A DNA stretch of 24,003 bases, taken from JAWVZU01 sp033722075 (GTDB taxonomy: Bacteria; Pseudomonadota; Gammaproteobacteria; Xanthomonadales; SZUA-38). The position numbers and the translations under genes were made by a program. Below, piece by piece: positions 14,597-23,590 of this stretch. The stretch is taken from assembly GCA_033722075.1 (NCBI GenBank), contig JAWVZU010000021.1, positions 1 through 24,003 on the forward strand, read 5' to 3'. The notes beneath the pieces were generated by a model. That model was not told where the DNA came from and made no database searches. It was given only the letters and a program-made list of their open reading frames with translations. The first letter of the stretch is position 1, and every line of letters begins with the position of its first letter.

Positions 14597-15536
14597 GATC
14601 TTCCAGGCGCGGCATGGACGGCGCTGCCCCGTTCCGCGTGACCGAGCGTGCCGCAGCCTGGTTGGCGAAGCGGCAGGCGGCATCGAAATCCACCGCGTCC
14701 CTTTGCAGCGCCGCCGCCAGGGCGCCGTTGAAGCAGTCACCTGCGCCGGTGGTATCCACCACATCGGCGGGCAGGCCCTGCACGTGGTAGAACGGTGCCG
14801 CTGCTTCGAAGCGTGAATCCGGTGCATGGGACACGAAACACCCGGCTTCGCCCAGGGTGACGACCACCGTATCGACGCCGAGCATGCGAGCCTGGTCATG
14901 GAGGCGCTCGGATTGGTCCCAGTCGGGCCGTACGATCTCCCCGGCCAGTTCACCCAGCAGCGCGCTGAACTCCGACTGGTTGGGCGTCACCACGGTTGCC
15001 GTGGCCAGCAGGTCCGCCAGGCCGGTCGTGGCCGGGGCCGGATTGAGGATCCCGATGCCTCCGGCATCCCGCACCCGCGCCAGAGCGGCGACGGACGCTT
15101 CCCGATTGCATTCGAGCTGGGTCATGACGATGGCCGGGTTCCCAGGCATGTTGCTCATGACGTGATCGGCGGAGAGCCGGGCATTGGCGCCCGGCGCGAC
15201 GATGATCTGGTTGTTGCCCTCGCCATCGACGGCCACCGAAGCCAGGCCCGTGGGTACGTCCGCACTAAGCTCCCAGCAGGCACAGATCGACTCCTCGCCG
15301 GCAAATTTCCGGACTTCTTCGGCAAAGGCGTCCTGCCCCAGTGCCCCGATGAACACGGTCGGGGCGCCGAGGCGCGCCGCGGCGACGGCCTGATTGAAGC
15401 CCTTGCCGCCGTGGGCGAAGGCGACTTCGCCAAGGCAGGTCTCTCCCATTCCCGGCAGGGTGCTGGTGCGAAACAGGAGGTCGTAGTTGTAGCTGCCCAC
15501 GACCACCACCGCGCCGGAGTCATTCTGCAAGCTCAT
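14577..15536 (-). CDS. rbsK: Ribokinase (PfkB family carbohydrate kinase)
   Basis: The 319-residue cytosolic protein matches ribokinases in all main signatures. It has an N-terminal GSYNYDLLF, the PfkB signature HGGKGFNQAVAAARLGA (about 42-58), PTGLASVAVDGEGNNQIIV with GANARLS, LNPAPA, and the second PfkB signature DTTGAGDCFNG. That signature ends with the catalytic base Asp267. Ribokinase phosphorylates D-ribose at O5 with ATP. No ribose transporter or regulator lies nearby, so a related sugar or nucleoside is possible. The frame extends upstream; ATG codons at 15548 and 15536 are the realistic starts. At 15548 the AGCAGG abuts the ATG without a spacer, whereas at 15536 AGGA lies about 11 bases upstream, which I prefer slightly. 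It is divergent from the methyltransferase at 15622 and convergent with the small secreted protein. Confidence 0.92.
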   Translation of the reverse strand: MSLQNDSGAVVVVGSYNYDLLFRTSTLPGMGETCLGEVAFAHGGKGFNQAVAAARLGAPTVFIGALGQDAFAEEVRKFAGEESICACWELSADVPTGLASVAVDGEGNNQIIVAPGANARLSADHVMSNMPGNPAIVMTQLECNREASVAALARVRDAGGIGILNPAPATTGLADLLATATVVTPNQSEFSALLGELAGEIVRPDWDQSERLHDQARMLGVDTVVVTLGEAGCFVSHAPDSRFEAAAPFYHVQGLPADVVDTTGAGDCFNGALAAALQRDAVDFDAACRFANQAAARSVTRNGAAPSMPRLEDLRLDRS

Positions 15537-15569
15537 GATCTGGCTCATCCTGCTGCGCTGCGGGCATCC

Positions 15570-15575
15570 ATTGTA
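15570..15575 (-). promoter_or_regulatory. Candidate -10 box upstream of the ribokinase gene
   Basis: Minus-strand TACAAT lies 21-34 bases upstream of the possible ribokinase starts in the short divergent gap. No clear -35 box accompanies it, so the call is weak. Confidence 0.3.
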
Positions 15576-15621
15576 GCCCCGAACGTGGTAATCTCGCGCC
15601 GCTGAAAGCAGGATGCGAGCA

Positions 15622-16407
15622 GTGAACTCCCAGAGCGGCACCCACTACCGAAAGGACATCGACTACCACCAGATCATCGGGCCCGAGTATCACCAGGTGG
15701 TGGTCGAGCCTCGCCGGTTTACCAACGATCTGCTGTTCGGCCCCTTTGAAGCGCTGCTTCCGTCGGGTGGGTCGATGCTCGACGTCGGCTGTGGTACCGG
15801 GCACATGATCCTCCGCTATGGCGCGCGTTTTTCGACGGTCACCGGGGTGGATCACAGCGAAGCGATGTTGTACTCAGCCGGGTGCAACGTGCGGGACGCC
15901 GGCCTGGCGGGGGTCACCCTGCGTCGGACCGATGTTCCGGGCTGGCTGGAGACGTTGGAAGATTCCTTCGACCTGATCACCTGTGTCGGGTGTCTCCACC
16001 ACCTGCTGCCGGAAGACGTTCCGCGCGTGCTGGGCGCCGCGGCGGATCGATTGAAGAACGACGGGCTGCTACTGCTCGCCGAACCGGTGGAGGTTCACTC
16101 TCCCGAGCCGCAGGCGATCCGACGCTGGAATCGGCGGGCGGCGCCGGTTGCCACGGGCTATGCGCGCGAGGCCGAAGAGCCGGATGAGGCTCCGTTGCAG
16201 CGTGCCCAGCTCGCGGACGGCTTTGCCGGGGCCGGGCTGGAGATCGTCGCGGAGAACCGGACCTGGGAGATTCTGCCGTCCAGCATGCCGCCGTCGTGGC
16301 TGGACCGGCTGATGATTCGCTACCTGCACTGGCGTTATGGTCGCAATGGCTGCGTGCTCGCGGTTGCCGCCCGGCGCCGTGGAAATCCACCGAAAGAGGA
16401 AGGTTGA
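15622..16407 (+). CDS. Class I SAM-dependent methyltransferase
   Basis: This protein of about 261 residues has a class I methyltransferase core with motif I MLDVGCGTGHMIL, then VTGVDHSEAML and motif IV-like FDLITCVGCLHHL. A C-terminal half (LAEPVEVHSPEP onward) holds LDRLMIRYLHWRYGRNGCVLAV. The substrate is unknown; the tail of aromatic and basic residues may be a membrane-facing or substrate-binding helix (inference). The GTG at 15622 has AGGA eight bases upstream, while the ATG at 15613 follows AGG with no spacer. I therefore favour the GTG, though the two differ by only three residues. The stop and the parC start share one base (TGATG), so the two genes are translationally coupled. It is unrelated in sequence to the methyltransferase at 520 beyond the common core. 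Confidence 0.9.
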   Translation: MNSQSGTHYRKDIDYHQIIGPEYHQVVVEPRRFTNDLLFGPFEALLPSGGSMLDVGCGTGHMILRYGARFSTVTGVDHSEAMLYSAGCNVRDAGLAGVTLRRTDVPGWLETLEDSFDLITCVGCLHHLLPEDVPRVLGAAADRLKNDGLLLLAEPVEVHSPEPQAIRRWNRRAAPVATGYAREAEEPDEAPLQRAQLADGFAGAGLEIVAENRTWEILPSSMPPSWLDRLMIRYLHWRYGRNGCVLAVAARRRGNPPKEEG

Positions 16408-18662
16408 TGGCCCAGATGCTGGAGATCCCGCCCGGCGGGTTCGAACAGATTCCGCTCGAGGAATATGCCGAGCGGGCCTACCTGGACTATTCGATGTATG
16501 TGGTGCTGGATCGCGCCTTGCCGCACCTGGCCGACGGCCTGAAGCCGGTGCAGCGGCGCATCGTCTACGCCATGTCCGAGCTCGGCCTGTCGGCCGCTTC
16601 CAAGCACAAGAAATCGGCTCGCACGGTCGGCGACGTCATCGGCAAGTTCCACCCGCATGGCGATTCGGCCTGCTACGAGGCGATGGTGCTGATGGCCCAG
16701 CCCTTCTCCTACCGCTATCCGCTGGTGGACGGGCAGGGCAATTTCGGGTCCGTGGACGATCCGAAGTCTTTTGCGGCCATGCGCTACACGGAGTCGCGGC
16801 TCGCCCCCTACGCGAAGGTGCTGCTCGCCGAACTGGGGCAGGGTACCGTCGACTGGCAGCCGAACTTCGACGGGACGCTCCGGGAGCCGATCCTCCTTCC
16901 GGCCAGACTGCCCAATGTCCTGCTCAACGGCGCGAGCGGGATCGCCGTCGGCATGGCGACGGATATTCCGCCCCACAACATGCGCGAAGTGGCCGGAGCG
17001 CTACTGCACCTGCTGGGGCATCCGGAGGCAGGAGTAGCCGAGCTGTGCCGCTACATCAAGGGCCCGGACTACCCGACCCGCGCCGAGATCATCACCCCGA
17101 GCGAGGAGATCCGGGAGATCTACACCGGGGGTAGCGGTTCGATCAAGATGCGCGCAGTGTGGAGCCGGGAGGAAGACAATATCGTCATCAGCGCGCTGCC
17201 TCATCAGGTCTCCCCGGGCAAGGTGATGGAGCAGATTGCCCAGCAGATGCGTGCCAAGAAGCTGCCCATGCTGGATGACATGCGCGACGAGGGCGACCAC
17301 GAGAATCCGACCCGGCTGGTGCTGATCCCGCGTTCCAACCGGGTGGACCGGGAAGCGCTCATGAGCCACCTGTTCGCGTCCACCGACCTGGAGCGCAACT
17401 ACCGGGTCAACCTGAATCTCATCGGGTTGGATGGCCGGCCCCAGGTGAAGAACCTGGCGGAAATCCTGACCGAGTGGCTGAAATACCGGAAGGCGACGGT
17501 GCGCCGCAGGCTGCGCTGGCGACTCGACCAGGTGGACGAGCGGTTGCACATCCTTGAAGGTCTGCTGATCGCTTATCTCAATCTCGACGAGGTGATCCGC
17601 ATCGTCCGCTACGAGGACGAACCCAAGCAGGCGCTGATCGAGACCTTCGATCTCAGCGAAGCCCAGGCGGAAGCGATCCTGGAGACCCGGCTGCGCCACC
17701 TCGCCAAGCTGGAAGAGATGAAGATCCGCGAGGAAAAGGAGACGCTGGAGGCGGAGAAGGCGGAACTCGAGGCGATCCTGGCATCGGGTCGCAGGCTGAA
17801 GAAGCTGATTGCCGACGAGATCGCCGCCGACGTCAAGCAGTACGGGGATGAACGGCACTCGCCCATCGTCGAACGTGAAACGGCCCAGGCCATGACCGAG
17901 GCGGACCTGCTGCCCTCCGAGCCGGTCACCATCGTCCTGTCCGAGAAAGGCTGGGCCCGGGTGGGGAAAGGTCATGAGATCGATCCGGAAGCGCTGAGCT
18001 ACAAGTCCGGCGACGGGTTCCGATCGGCTGCGCGGGGACGCAGCACGCAGCAGGCCGTGTTCATCGACACCACCGGCCGGACCTACTCAACGCCGGCGCA
18101 TACGCTGCCGTCGGCGCGCAGCCAGGGAGAACCGCTGACCAGCCGCTTCAGCCCGCCGTCCGGAGCTCACTTCATCGGCACCGTACTGGCCGCGCCGGAG
18201 GACTACGTGCTGATGGCCTCCAGCCATGGCTACGGGTTCTACACGCAGGTCGAGAATCTCTACGCGCGAAACAAGGCTGGCAAGCAGATGCTGACCGTAC
18301 CGAAAGGTGCCGAGGTACTTGTGCCGGTGCTTGCTCCGGACCCGGCCTCCGACCTGATCGTCGCCGCCACCAGCGACGGATACCTGCTCGCCTTCCCGCT
18401 GGAGGAGTTGCCGGAACTCGCCAAGGGCAAGGGCAACAAGATCATCAATGTCCCGCCCAAACGGCTCAAGGCCGGAGACGAGCGGGTGATCGACGTTGCG
18501 GTGCTGCCGGAAAAGGGCGAACTCCTGGTCTGGGCCGGTCAGCGCTACCTGAGGCTGAAGCGGAGCGACCTGGATCACTACCGGGGTGACCGCGCCCAGC
18601 GCGGGAAGAAGCTGCCCCGCGGCTATCAGCGAGTCGATCGGCTGGTGCTCGCCGAGGACTAG
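16407..18662 (+). CDS. parC: DNA topoisomerase IV subunit A (ParC)
   Basis: ParC is the DNA-cutting subunit of topoisomerase IV, which unlinks daughter chromosomes. The 751-residue length is that of ParC rather than the longer GyrA. The N-terminal breakage domain has AYLDYSMYVVLDRALPHL, GKFHPHGDSACYEAM (quinolone region, with Ser87 and Glu91 in the wild-type state) and the catalytic Tyr127 in AAMRYTES. The coiled-coil and tower region follows. The C-terminal pinwheel is ParC-like: VLSEKGWARVGKGHEID, LPSARSQGEPLT, KGKGNKIINVPPK. The GyrA box of gyrases is not seen. The ATG at 16407 has GAGGAAGG just upstream; the frame is open further but lies in the methyltransferase. parE is not in the window. 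Confidence 0.96.
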   Translation: MAQMLEIPPGGFEQIPLEEYAERAYLDYSMYVVLDRALPHLADGLKPVQRRIVYAMSELGLSAASKHKKSARTVGDVIGKFHPHGDSACYEAMVLMAQPFSYRYPLVDGQGNFGSVDDPKSFAAMRYTESRLAPYAKVLLAELGQGTVDWQPNFDGTLREPILLPARLPNVLLNGASGIAVGMATDIPPHNMREVAGALLHLLGHPEAGVAELCRYIKGPDYPTRAEIITPSEEIREIYTGGSGSIKMRAVWSREEDNIVISALPHQVSPGKVMEQIAQQMRAKKLPMLDDMRDEGDHENPTRLVLIPRSNRVDREALMSHLFASTDLERNYRVNLNLIGLDGRPQVKNLAEILTEWLKYRKATVRRRLRWRLDQVDERLHILEGLLIAYLNLDEVIRIVRYEDEPKQALIETFDLSEAQAEAILETRLRHLAKLEEMKIREEKETLEAEKAELEAILASGRRLKKLIADEIAADVKQYGDERHSPIVERETAQAMTEADLLPSEPVTIVLSEKGWARVGKGHEIDPEALSYKSGDGFRSAARGRSTQQAVFIDTTGRTYSTPAHTLPSARSQGEPLTSRFSPPSGAHFIGTVLAAPEDYVLMASSHGYGFYTQVENLYARNKAGKQMLTVPKGAEVLVPVLAPDPASDLIVAATSDGYLLAFPLEELPELAKGKGNKIINVPPKRLKAGDERVIDVAVLPEKGELLVWAGQRYLRLKRSDLDHYRGDRAQRGKKLPRGYQRVDRLVLAED

Positions 18663-18668
18663 GCTGCT

Positions 18669-18698
18669 TTGAAGCCGTGCCGGTTGAGGCGCTATCCT
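18669..18698 (+). promoter_or_regulatory. Candidate sigma70-type promoter for the TPR protein / receptor operon
   Basis: TTGAAG (18669-18674) and TATCCT (18693-18698) stand 18 bases apart in the 63-base gap after parC. Each matches the consensus at four of six positions. The predicted transcript would start near 18705, leaving a leader of about 20 bases. Confidence 0.35.
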
Positions 18699-18725
18699 GA
18701 TACCGGGCCATGGCAACTTTAGGGG

Positions 18726-20885
18726 ATGGCGCGAACCGGAAGCTCACTGCTTGCCGATATCCGCCGCCGCGAGGTGGACAAGGTGGCTGCGGTCTATCTC
18801 GTCGTGGCGTGGGGCTTCATCGAAGTCGCCGACACTCTGCTGGCACGTTTTCTCTCCGAGCAGCTGATCGATCTCCTGCTGGTTTTCGCGGTGCTCGGGT
18901 TTCCCGTGGTCATGACCCTGGCCTGGTTTTTCGATGTTACCGAGGCCGGAATCACCCTGACCCGCGCCCCGGACGACCCGGCAAACCTGCGCCGGTTGAT
19001 CCTGTTCGGCATCCTGGTGCTTGGCATCACCGGCCTGCTCACCTGGCTGGTCCGGCCCCTTCTGGACCGCCTCGAACCGGAGGCTCGGCCGGCTGCACCT
19101 GCTCGGGATGTTGGCTCGCTGGATCCGCTTCGCGTGGCCGTTCTTCCCTTCGATGCTGTGGGCGAGACCGAGTCCTATTTCGGTGAGGGCTTTGCCGAGA
19201 CGATACTCAACAGCTTGTTGTCGGTGGGCGAGCTGACAGTGCTGGCGAAGGGCTCCTCCTTTGCGGCCGCCCGGGCATCCGAAGATCCGGCCGTCATCGC
19301 CGATCGGCTGCGGGCAGGCACCTTGCTGGAGGGCAGCGTGCAGCGCGCGGGGGGGAAGATCCGGGTGGTTGCGCGGCTGGTGGACGCACGCGACCAGAGC
19401 CTGCTGTGGTCGCAGACCTTCGACCGGCCCCTGAGCGATCTCTTCGCAGTGCAGGACGAGATCGCTCAGGCGGTCGTTACCGGCCTGGAGACACGAGTGG
19501 CCTCGGACCCAAGTCCCATAGAGCGGACCGATCCCGAGGTCTACGACCTGGTGATGCGGGGATGGCAGCTCGCAGAGGGCCGCACGCTGGAATCCCTGGC
19601 CCGGGGCGAGGCGCTGATCCGGGAAGCACTGGCGCGAGACCCGGAGAACAGCACCGCCTGGACGGCGCTGGCCCAGACTCTGGGCTGGACCCACCACATG
19701 GTCGGCCGCGACCGGCAGCGGCTGCGGGAAGACGCCAACGCCGCTGCCGAGCGGGCGATTGAGCTGGACCCGAGGAACGGGCGAGCCTGGGGGACTTTGG
19801 TCGCGCAGCGGCGCGAAGCGGAGGACTGGGCCGGCATGGAACGAGCCTTCGAGCAGGCGACCCGCTACGCGCCGAATTACGCCTTGACGTACCACGTCTA
19901 CGCCAGCTCGCTGGTGTATCTGGATCGCTTCGACGAGGCCTTCCCCTACTATGAAAAATCCCTTTCGCTGGACCGGCTCGATCCCCAGGTGCGCGCCAAC
20001 CTGATCTGGACCTTCATCCAGACCGGTCGCCACGCGGAAGCGAGAGAGCTGATGCGGGAAACGCTGGTCCTGTTTCCCGAGGACGGGCGGGTTCGCAACA
20101 TCGTGGGCCTGTCTTCGGTCCTGCTGGGCGACACCGGTCGGGGCGTCGTGCTGCTGGAACAAGGCCTTCGCCAGGCACCCGACGATCTGCTCGGGCGTAG
20201 CGCACTCATCCTCGGTTACGTACTGCTCGGCGACCTGCCGTCCGCTTCGACGCACCTGAAAACCATGCGGGACGCCGAACCCGACTCGGCGCTAACGCAA
20301 ATGAGTGAGTTCATCGTGGCGGCGCAAGTGGATTCGAAGGCGGTCATCGCGCGCCTTGAACCGCTGGTCGAAGCGGGTCGCGCGGATGCCACGACCCGAC
20401 GCCTCTACGGGGGGCTGCTCGCGCGCGAGGAACAATACGCCCTCGCTACGGACATGCTGGCGCCGCTGGGCCAGCAGGAGCCGATCGTCTTCGAGCGCTA
20501 CATCAAGGGTTTCAACCTCGGCGGGCTCTACGCGCGCGGCTGGCGCGCCATGGCCATGATCCGCGCTGGTCATCCCGATGCCGACCGGGCGCTGGACGCT
20601 CTGCGGGACCAGCTCGGTCGTGAGCGGGGCGGCGGGCGCGACGACGATCACCTGGCCTATTGGACGGCCCAGCTCCATGCGCTGGAAGGCGATGCCGACA
20701 AGGTCCTGTCTGCGTTGGAGCGCGCAGTCCAGCGGGGGTTTCGCAGTCTGCACGTGTTGCGCCGGGACCCGGTCTTTGCCCCCGTGCGCGATGCTCCTCG
20801 CTTCGTCGAACTGACCCGGGCCCTGGAGGAACTCCTGGAAACCGAGCGCGAGATCGTCGGGCAGAGCGCGGAGACGAAAACATGA
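18726..20885 (+). CDS. Inner-membrane protein with TolB/FlgO-like domain and TPR repeats
   Basis: The 719-residue protein begins with a short basic cytosolic segment (LLADIRRREVDK). Three membrane helices follow (about 20-40, 48-68, 90-110), so the rest should face the periplasm. Residues ~134-255 form a TolB/FlgO-like domain (RVAVLPFDAVGETESYFGEGFAE, GTLLEGSVQRAGGKIRVVARLVDA, QDEIAQAV; quoted in part). From ~270 to the end the protein is built of TPR-like helical pairs (ALARDPENSTAWTALAQ, AIELDPRNGRAWGTL, SLSLDRLDPQVRANLIW). Relatives often carry a winged-helix or adenylate-cyclase domain at the N-terminus; none is present here. The function is unknown; a scaffold or sensor role is inference. 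The start at 18726 keeps the conserved LADIRRR segment, although AGGGG touches the ATG. The stop overlaps the receptor start as ATGA. Confidence 0.88.
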   Translation: MARTGSSLLADIRRREVDKVAAVYLVVAWGFIEVADTLLARFLSEQLIDLLLVFAVLGFPVVMTLAWFFDVTEAGITLTRAPDDPANLRRLILFGILVLGITGLLTWLVRPLLDRLEPEARPAAPARDVGSLDPLRVAVLPFDAVGETESYFGEGFAETILNSLLSVGELTVLAKGSSFAAARASEDPAVIADRLRAGTLLEGSVQRAGGKIRVVARLVDARDQSLLWSQTFDRPLSDLFAVQDEIAQAVVTGLETRVASDPSPIERTDPEVYDLVMRGWQLAEGRTLESLARGEALIREALARDPENSTAWTALAQTLGWTHHMVGRDRQRLREDANAAAERAIELDPRNGRAWGTLVAQRREAEDWAGMERAFEQATRYAPNYALTYHVYASSLVYLDRFDEAFPYYEKSLSLDRLDPQVRANLIWTFIQTGRHAEARELMRETLVLFPEDGRVRNIVGLSSVLLGDTGRGVVLLEQGLRQAPDDLLGRSALILGYVLLGDLPSASTHLKTMRDAEPDSALTQMSEFIVAAQVDSKAVIARLEPLVEAGRADATTRRLYGGLLAREEQYALATDMLAPLGQQEPIVFERYIKGFNLGGLYARGWRAMAMIRAGHPDADRALDALRDQLGRERGGGRDDDHLAYWTAQLHALEGDADKVLSALERAVQRGFRSLHVLRRDPVFAPVRDAPRFVELTRALEELLETEREIVGQSAETKT

Positions 20886-23572
20886 TTCCTGCCAGAACAC
20901 TTCCGGGGACTCTGGCGGTCCTGCTTGCCTGGACGGCGGGCGGCGCCCAGCCGCCCGATGAGGCTGAATCCGCCCTCGACGAGACGGCGAGGCTGGAGAC
21001 AGTTATCGTCACCGGGTCCCGGCTCGGCCGGATCGAGCTCGAGGGCAGCCTCCCGGTCGCGGTCGTCGACCGCGAGGCGCTGGAGCGGGAAGGGTTCGTC
21101 CTGTTGGGCGATGTGCTGCGGCGGGTGGCGAGCAACAGCTTCGGGTCTTTCAACGGCAGCCTGCCGTCCCTGGGCGCGGGGTTGGCCGAGTTCGACCTGC
21201 GCGGGCTGGGCGCGGGTCGGACGCTGGTCCTGATTGACGGCCACCGGGTGGCGCTGGACAGCCAGTCGCGCGGCGCCAGCGCCAATTTGAGCCTCATCCC
21301 CATTGCCGCCGTGGAGCGCGTCGAAGTCCTGCGCGACGGGGCCTCGGCCGTCTACGGTTCGGATGCGATCGGCGGCGTGGTGAATATCATCACCCGAAAA
21401 GACCTGTTCGGGACCGAGCTGCTGGCCCAGGTCACGCGACCCGACAAGCCTGGTCTCAACGAGCATCGGATCGATCTTGCGCATGGTTTCGAGCTCGATC
21501 GGGGCTCGCTCATGGTCACGCTCTCAGCGCCCTATCGGGAGGGGTTGTTCGACGACGACCGAGCGATCACGGACTTCGACCGAAACGGCGGGGTATCGGG
21601 TTTTACCGAGCTGGGGGATCCTCCCAGCTATCTCGCACTGGATTTCTTCGCTAACGGCACCTTCGTACCTGGACCGGTGACTGCAGCACCCGCTTGCCCC
21701 CCGCCGCGGGTTGCCCCCTTCGGCATCTGGGACGAGAGCGATCCGCTCACCGGTGATCGCCCGGGACCAATTACCGAGACCGTGTGCCTGTTCGATTTCA
21801 GCGACGATGCCATGCAGTTGCCCGCCCTGCGGCCCCGCTACGGGACCGTCCATGTGAACCATGATTTCGGGCCTCGCTTGCGCGGTTTCGGACGGCTGCT
21901 CGCAGCGGACGTGACCACGGAGTTCCAGCTGGCCGCCGCCGCGAAATTCGATCTCACCGATCCGCTCATCATGCTGCCGAACAATCCGGACCACCCGGAA
22001 TTCGATCCCGGCGCGGGCAGGGCACCGTCGCCCATCCTGCTGGCGTTTCGCATGGACGATCTCGGCCCGCGGCGCTTCACCCTCGAGGAAACCTCCGTGG
22101 ATGTGCTCCTGGGGCTGGAGTGGCTGTTCGAGACCGGAGACCTGGAACTGAGCGCGCATCACATGGAATCGGATCTCCGCGCCCTCCTGGAGAACCACGG
22201 TCGTTACCCCGCGCTCCAGCAGGCGATCCTCGCGGGCAGCTACAATCCGTTTGGCGATGATAATGATCCGGAAGTGATCGAGGCGATCCGGACCGACTAT
22301 CGCTTCGAAGGGGAGTCGAGCTTCAGTGCGGTGAACCTAAGCTGGCGGAGCGGCATTTTCAGCGATGTGCTGAACCGCGAGCTGGGCTACGTTATAGGCG
22401 GGGACTTGCGGCGAGACGCCTTGCGGTCCGTCCCGGCCGGCCCATTCCCGGTCGAGGAGGTTTTCACACCGGTCAACCTGGTCAATGTCGACGCCGACCG
22501 CAGTGCCTGGTCGCTGTTCACCGAGTGGAGAATTCCCCTGGGTGACCACGTGGACCTGATGGCGGCTGGACGCTACGACGGCTACTCGGAGCCCGACGAC
22601 GGAGAATTCACTGCGAAGTTCTCGGCCCGCTGGCAACCTGCTGACCAGCTGGCCCTACGGGTCAGCGCTGGTCAGGGCTTTCGGGTGCCGACTCTGTCAC
22701 AGATGTTCTCGGGCGACATCATCAGTCTGGTCTCGGCGGTGGATCTCGTTGCCTGCGACGCGGCGGGCAACGATCCGGGTGACTCGGCCTGCCAGGCACG
22801 CAACATCAATTTCACGATCACGGGAAATGCCTTCCTCGAGCCGGAAACGTCCGACCAGTTCAGCCTGGGCGCCGTGTGGGCTCCTCGCCCGGGCCTGGAG
22901 CTTTCCATCGATTACTACCGCATCGAGATGGACGACCAGATCGAGCGGCTGCCGGTCGAGTCGCTGTTCTTTCTGGAATTGAACGACAACCTGCCGCCGG
23001 GTGTTTCGGTCGCGCGTACCGAGGTCGGGGATCTGGTCGGCGTCACCAGCGCCTTCGTCAACATGGGCGGTGCGGCGACTGACGGCGTCGACCTGGGTCT
23101 GGACTGGCGGTTCGAGCCCGGCGATCTCGGGTCATTCCATTTCCACGCGGACTTGAGCAACGTTTTCAGCTTCGAGCGCTCGCTGGGGCCCGGCAGCCCG
23201 ACCCGAGAGCAGGCCGGCTTCACCATCGACGACCTGGGGGGCGCGCCGGAGTGGCGCACGGGCGGGGGACTCTCCTGGTCTCGCGGAAACTGGTCGGTGG
23301 ACCTGGTGGTCTTCGGAGTCGATGGCTACCGCGATGTGACGCCCGAGGCCTTCGCGGCAGGAACCCCCGGGTCCGAGGTCGACGAATGGTGGACCATCGA
23401 TCTCGCTGCGGGCTGGAAGCTGCCTTGGGGTGGGAAAGCAACGCTTGGCGTCCGGAATGTCCTCGACGAGGCCCCGCCGTTTGCCGATATCGGTTCCCAT
23501 CCCAAGGTCGACGTGCGCAACCATAGCCTGCGCGGCCGCACCTGGTGGCTGCGCTACGAGCAGGAATTCTAA
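20882..23572 (+). CDS. TonB-dependent outer-membrane receptor
   Basis: The 896-residue protein has a signal peptide (to about residue 22) and a TonB box-like LETVIVTGSR (38-47). The plug domain runs from about 48 to 175, with the hallmark segments DLRGLGAGRTLVLIDGHRV, VERVEVLRDGASAVYGSDAI and GGVVNIITRKD. A long 22-strand-type barrel ends in the expected terminal Phe (RYEQEF). Such receptors import siderophores, cobalamin, sugars or peptides using TonB energy; the ligand cannot be read here. The whole protein has only four cysteines, in two close pairs (Cys272/Cys302 and Cys625/Cys637). These are likely disulfides in surface loops. The ATG at 20882 lies in the ATGA overlap with the TPR protein gene; the frame is open further upstream but inside that gene. 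No dedicated periplasmic-binding or ABC genes follow. Confidence 0.95.
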   Translation: MIPARTLPGTLAVLLAWTAGGAQPPDEAESALDETARLETVIVTGSRLGRIELEGSLPVAVVDREALEREGFVLLGDVLRRVASNSFGSFNGSLPSLGAGLAEFDLRGLGAGRTLVLIDGHRVALDSQSRGASANLSLIPIAAVERVEVLRDGASAVYGSDAIGGVVNIITRKDLFGTELLAQVTRPDKPGLNEHRIDLAHGFELDRGSLMVTLSAPYREGLFDDDRAITDFDRNGGVSGFTELGDPPSYLALDFFANGTFVPGPVTAAPACPPPRVAPFGIWDESDPLTGDRPGPITETVCLFDFSDDAMQLPALRPRYGTVHVNHDFGPRLRGFGRLLAADVTTEFQLAAAAKFDLTDPLIMLPNNPDHPEFDPGAGRAPSPILLAFRMDDLGPRRFTLEETSVDVLLGLEWLFETGDLELSAHHMESDLRALLENHGRYPALQQAILAGSYNPFGDDNDPEVIEAIRTDYRFEGESSFSAVNLSWRSGIFSDVLNRELGYVIGGDLRRDALRSVPAGPFPVEEVFTPVNLVNVDADRSAWSLFTEWRIPLGDHVDLMAAGRYDGYSEPDDGEFTAKFSARWQPADQLALRVSAGQGFRVPTLSQMFSGDIISLVSAVDLVACDAAGNDPGDSACQARNINFTITGNAFLEPETSDQFSLGAVWAPRPGLELSIDYYRIEMDDQIERLPVESLFFLELNDNLPPGVSVARTEVGDLVGVTSAFVNMGGAATDGVDLGLDWRFEPGDLGSFHFHADLSNVFSFERSLGPGSPTREQAGFTIDDLGGAPEWRTGGGLSWSRGNWSVDLVVFGVDGYRDVTPEAFAAGTPGSEVDEWWTIDLAAGWKLPWGGKATLGVRNVLDEAPPFADIGSHPKVDVRNHSLRGRTWWLRYEQEF

Positions 23573-23590
23573 TCCTCAAAGGTGGGGACG

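Noticed and set aside
16650..16790. Possible quinolone-resistance change in ParC
   Set aside because: The region reads GDSACYE, with the Ser and Glu of the susceptible type both present.
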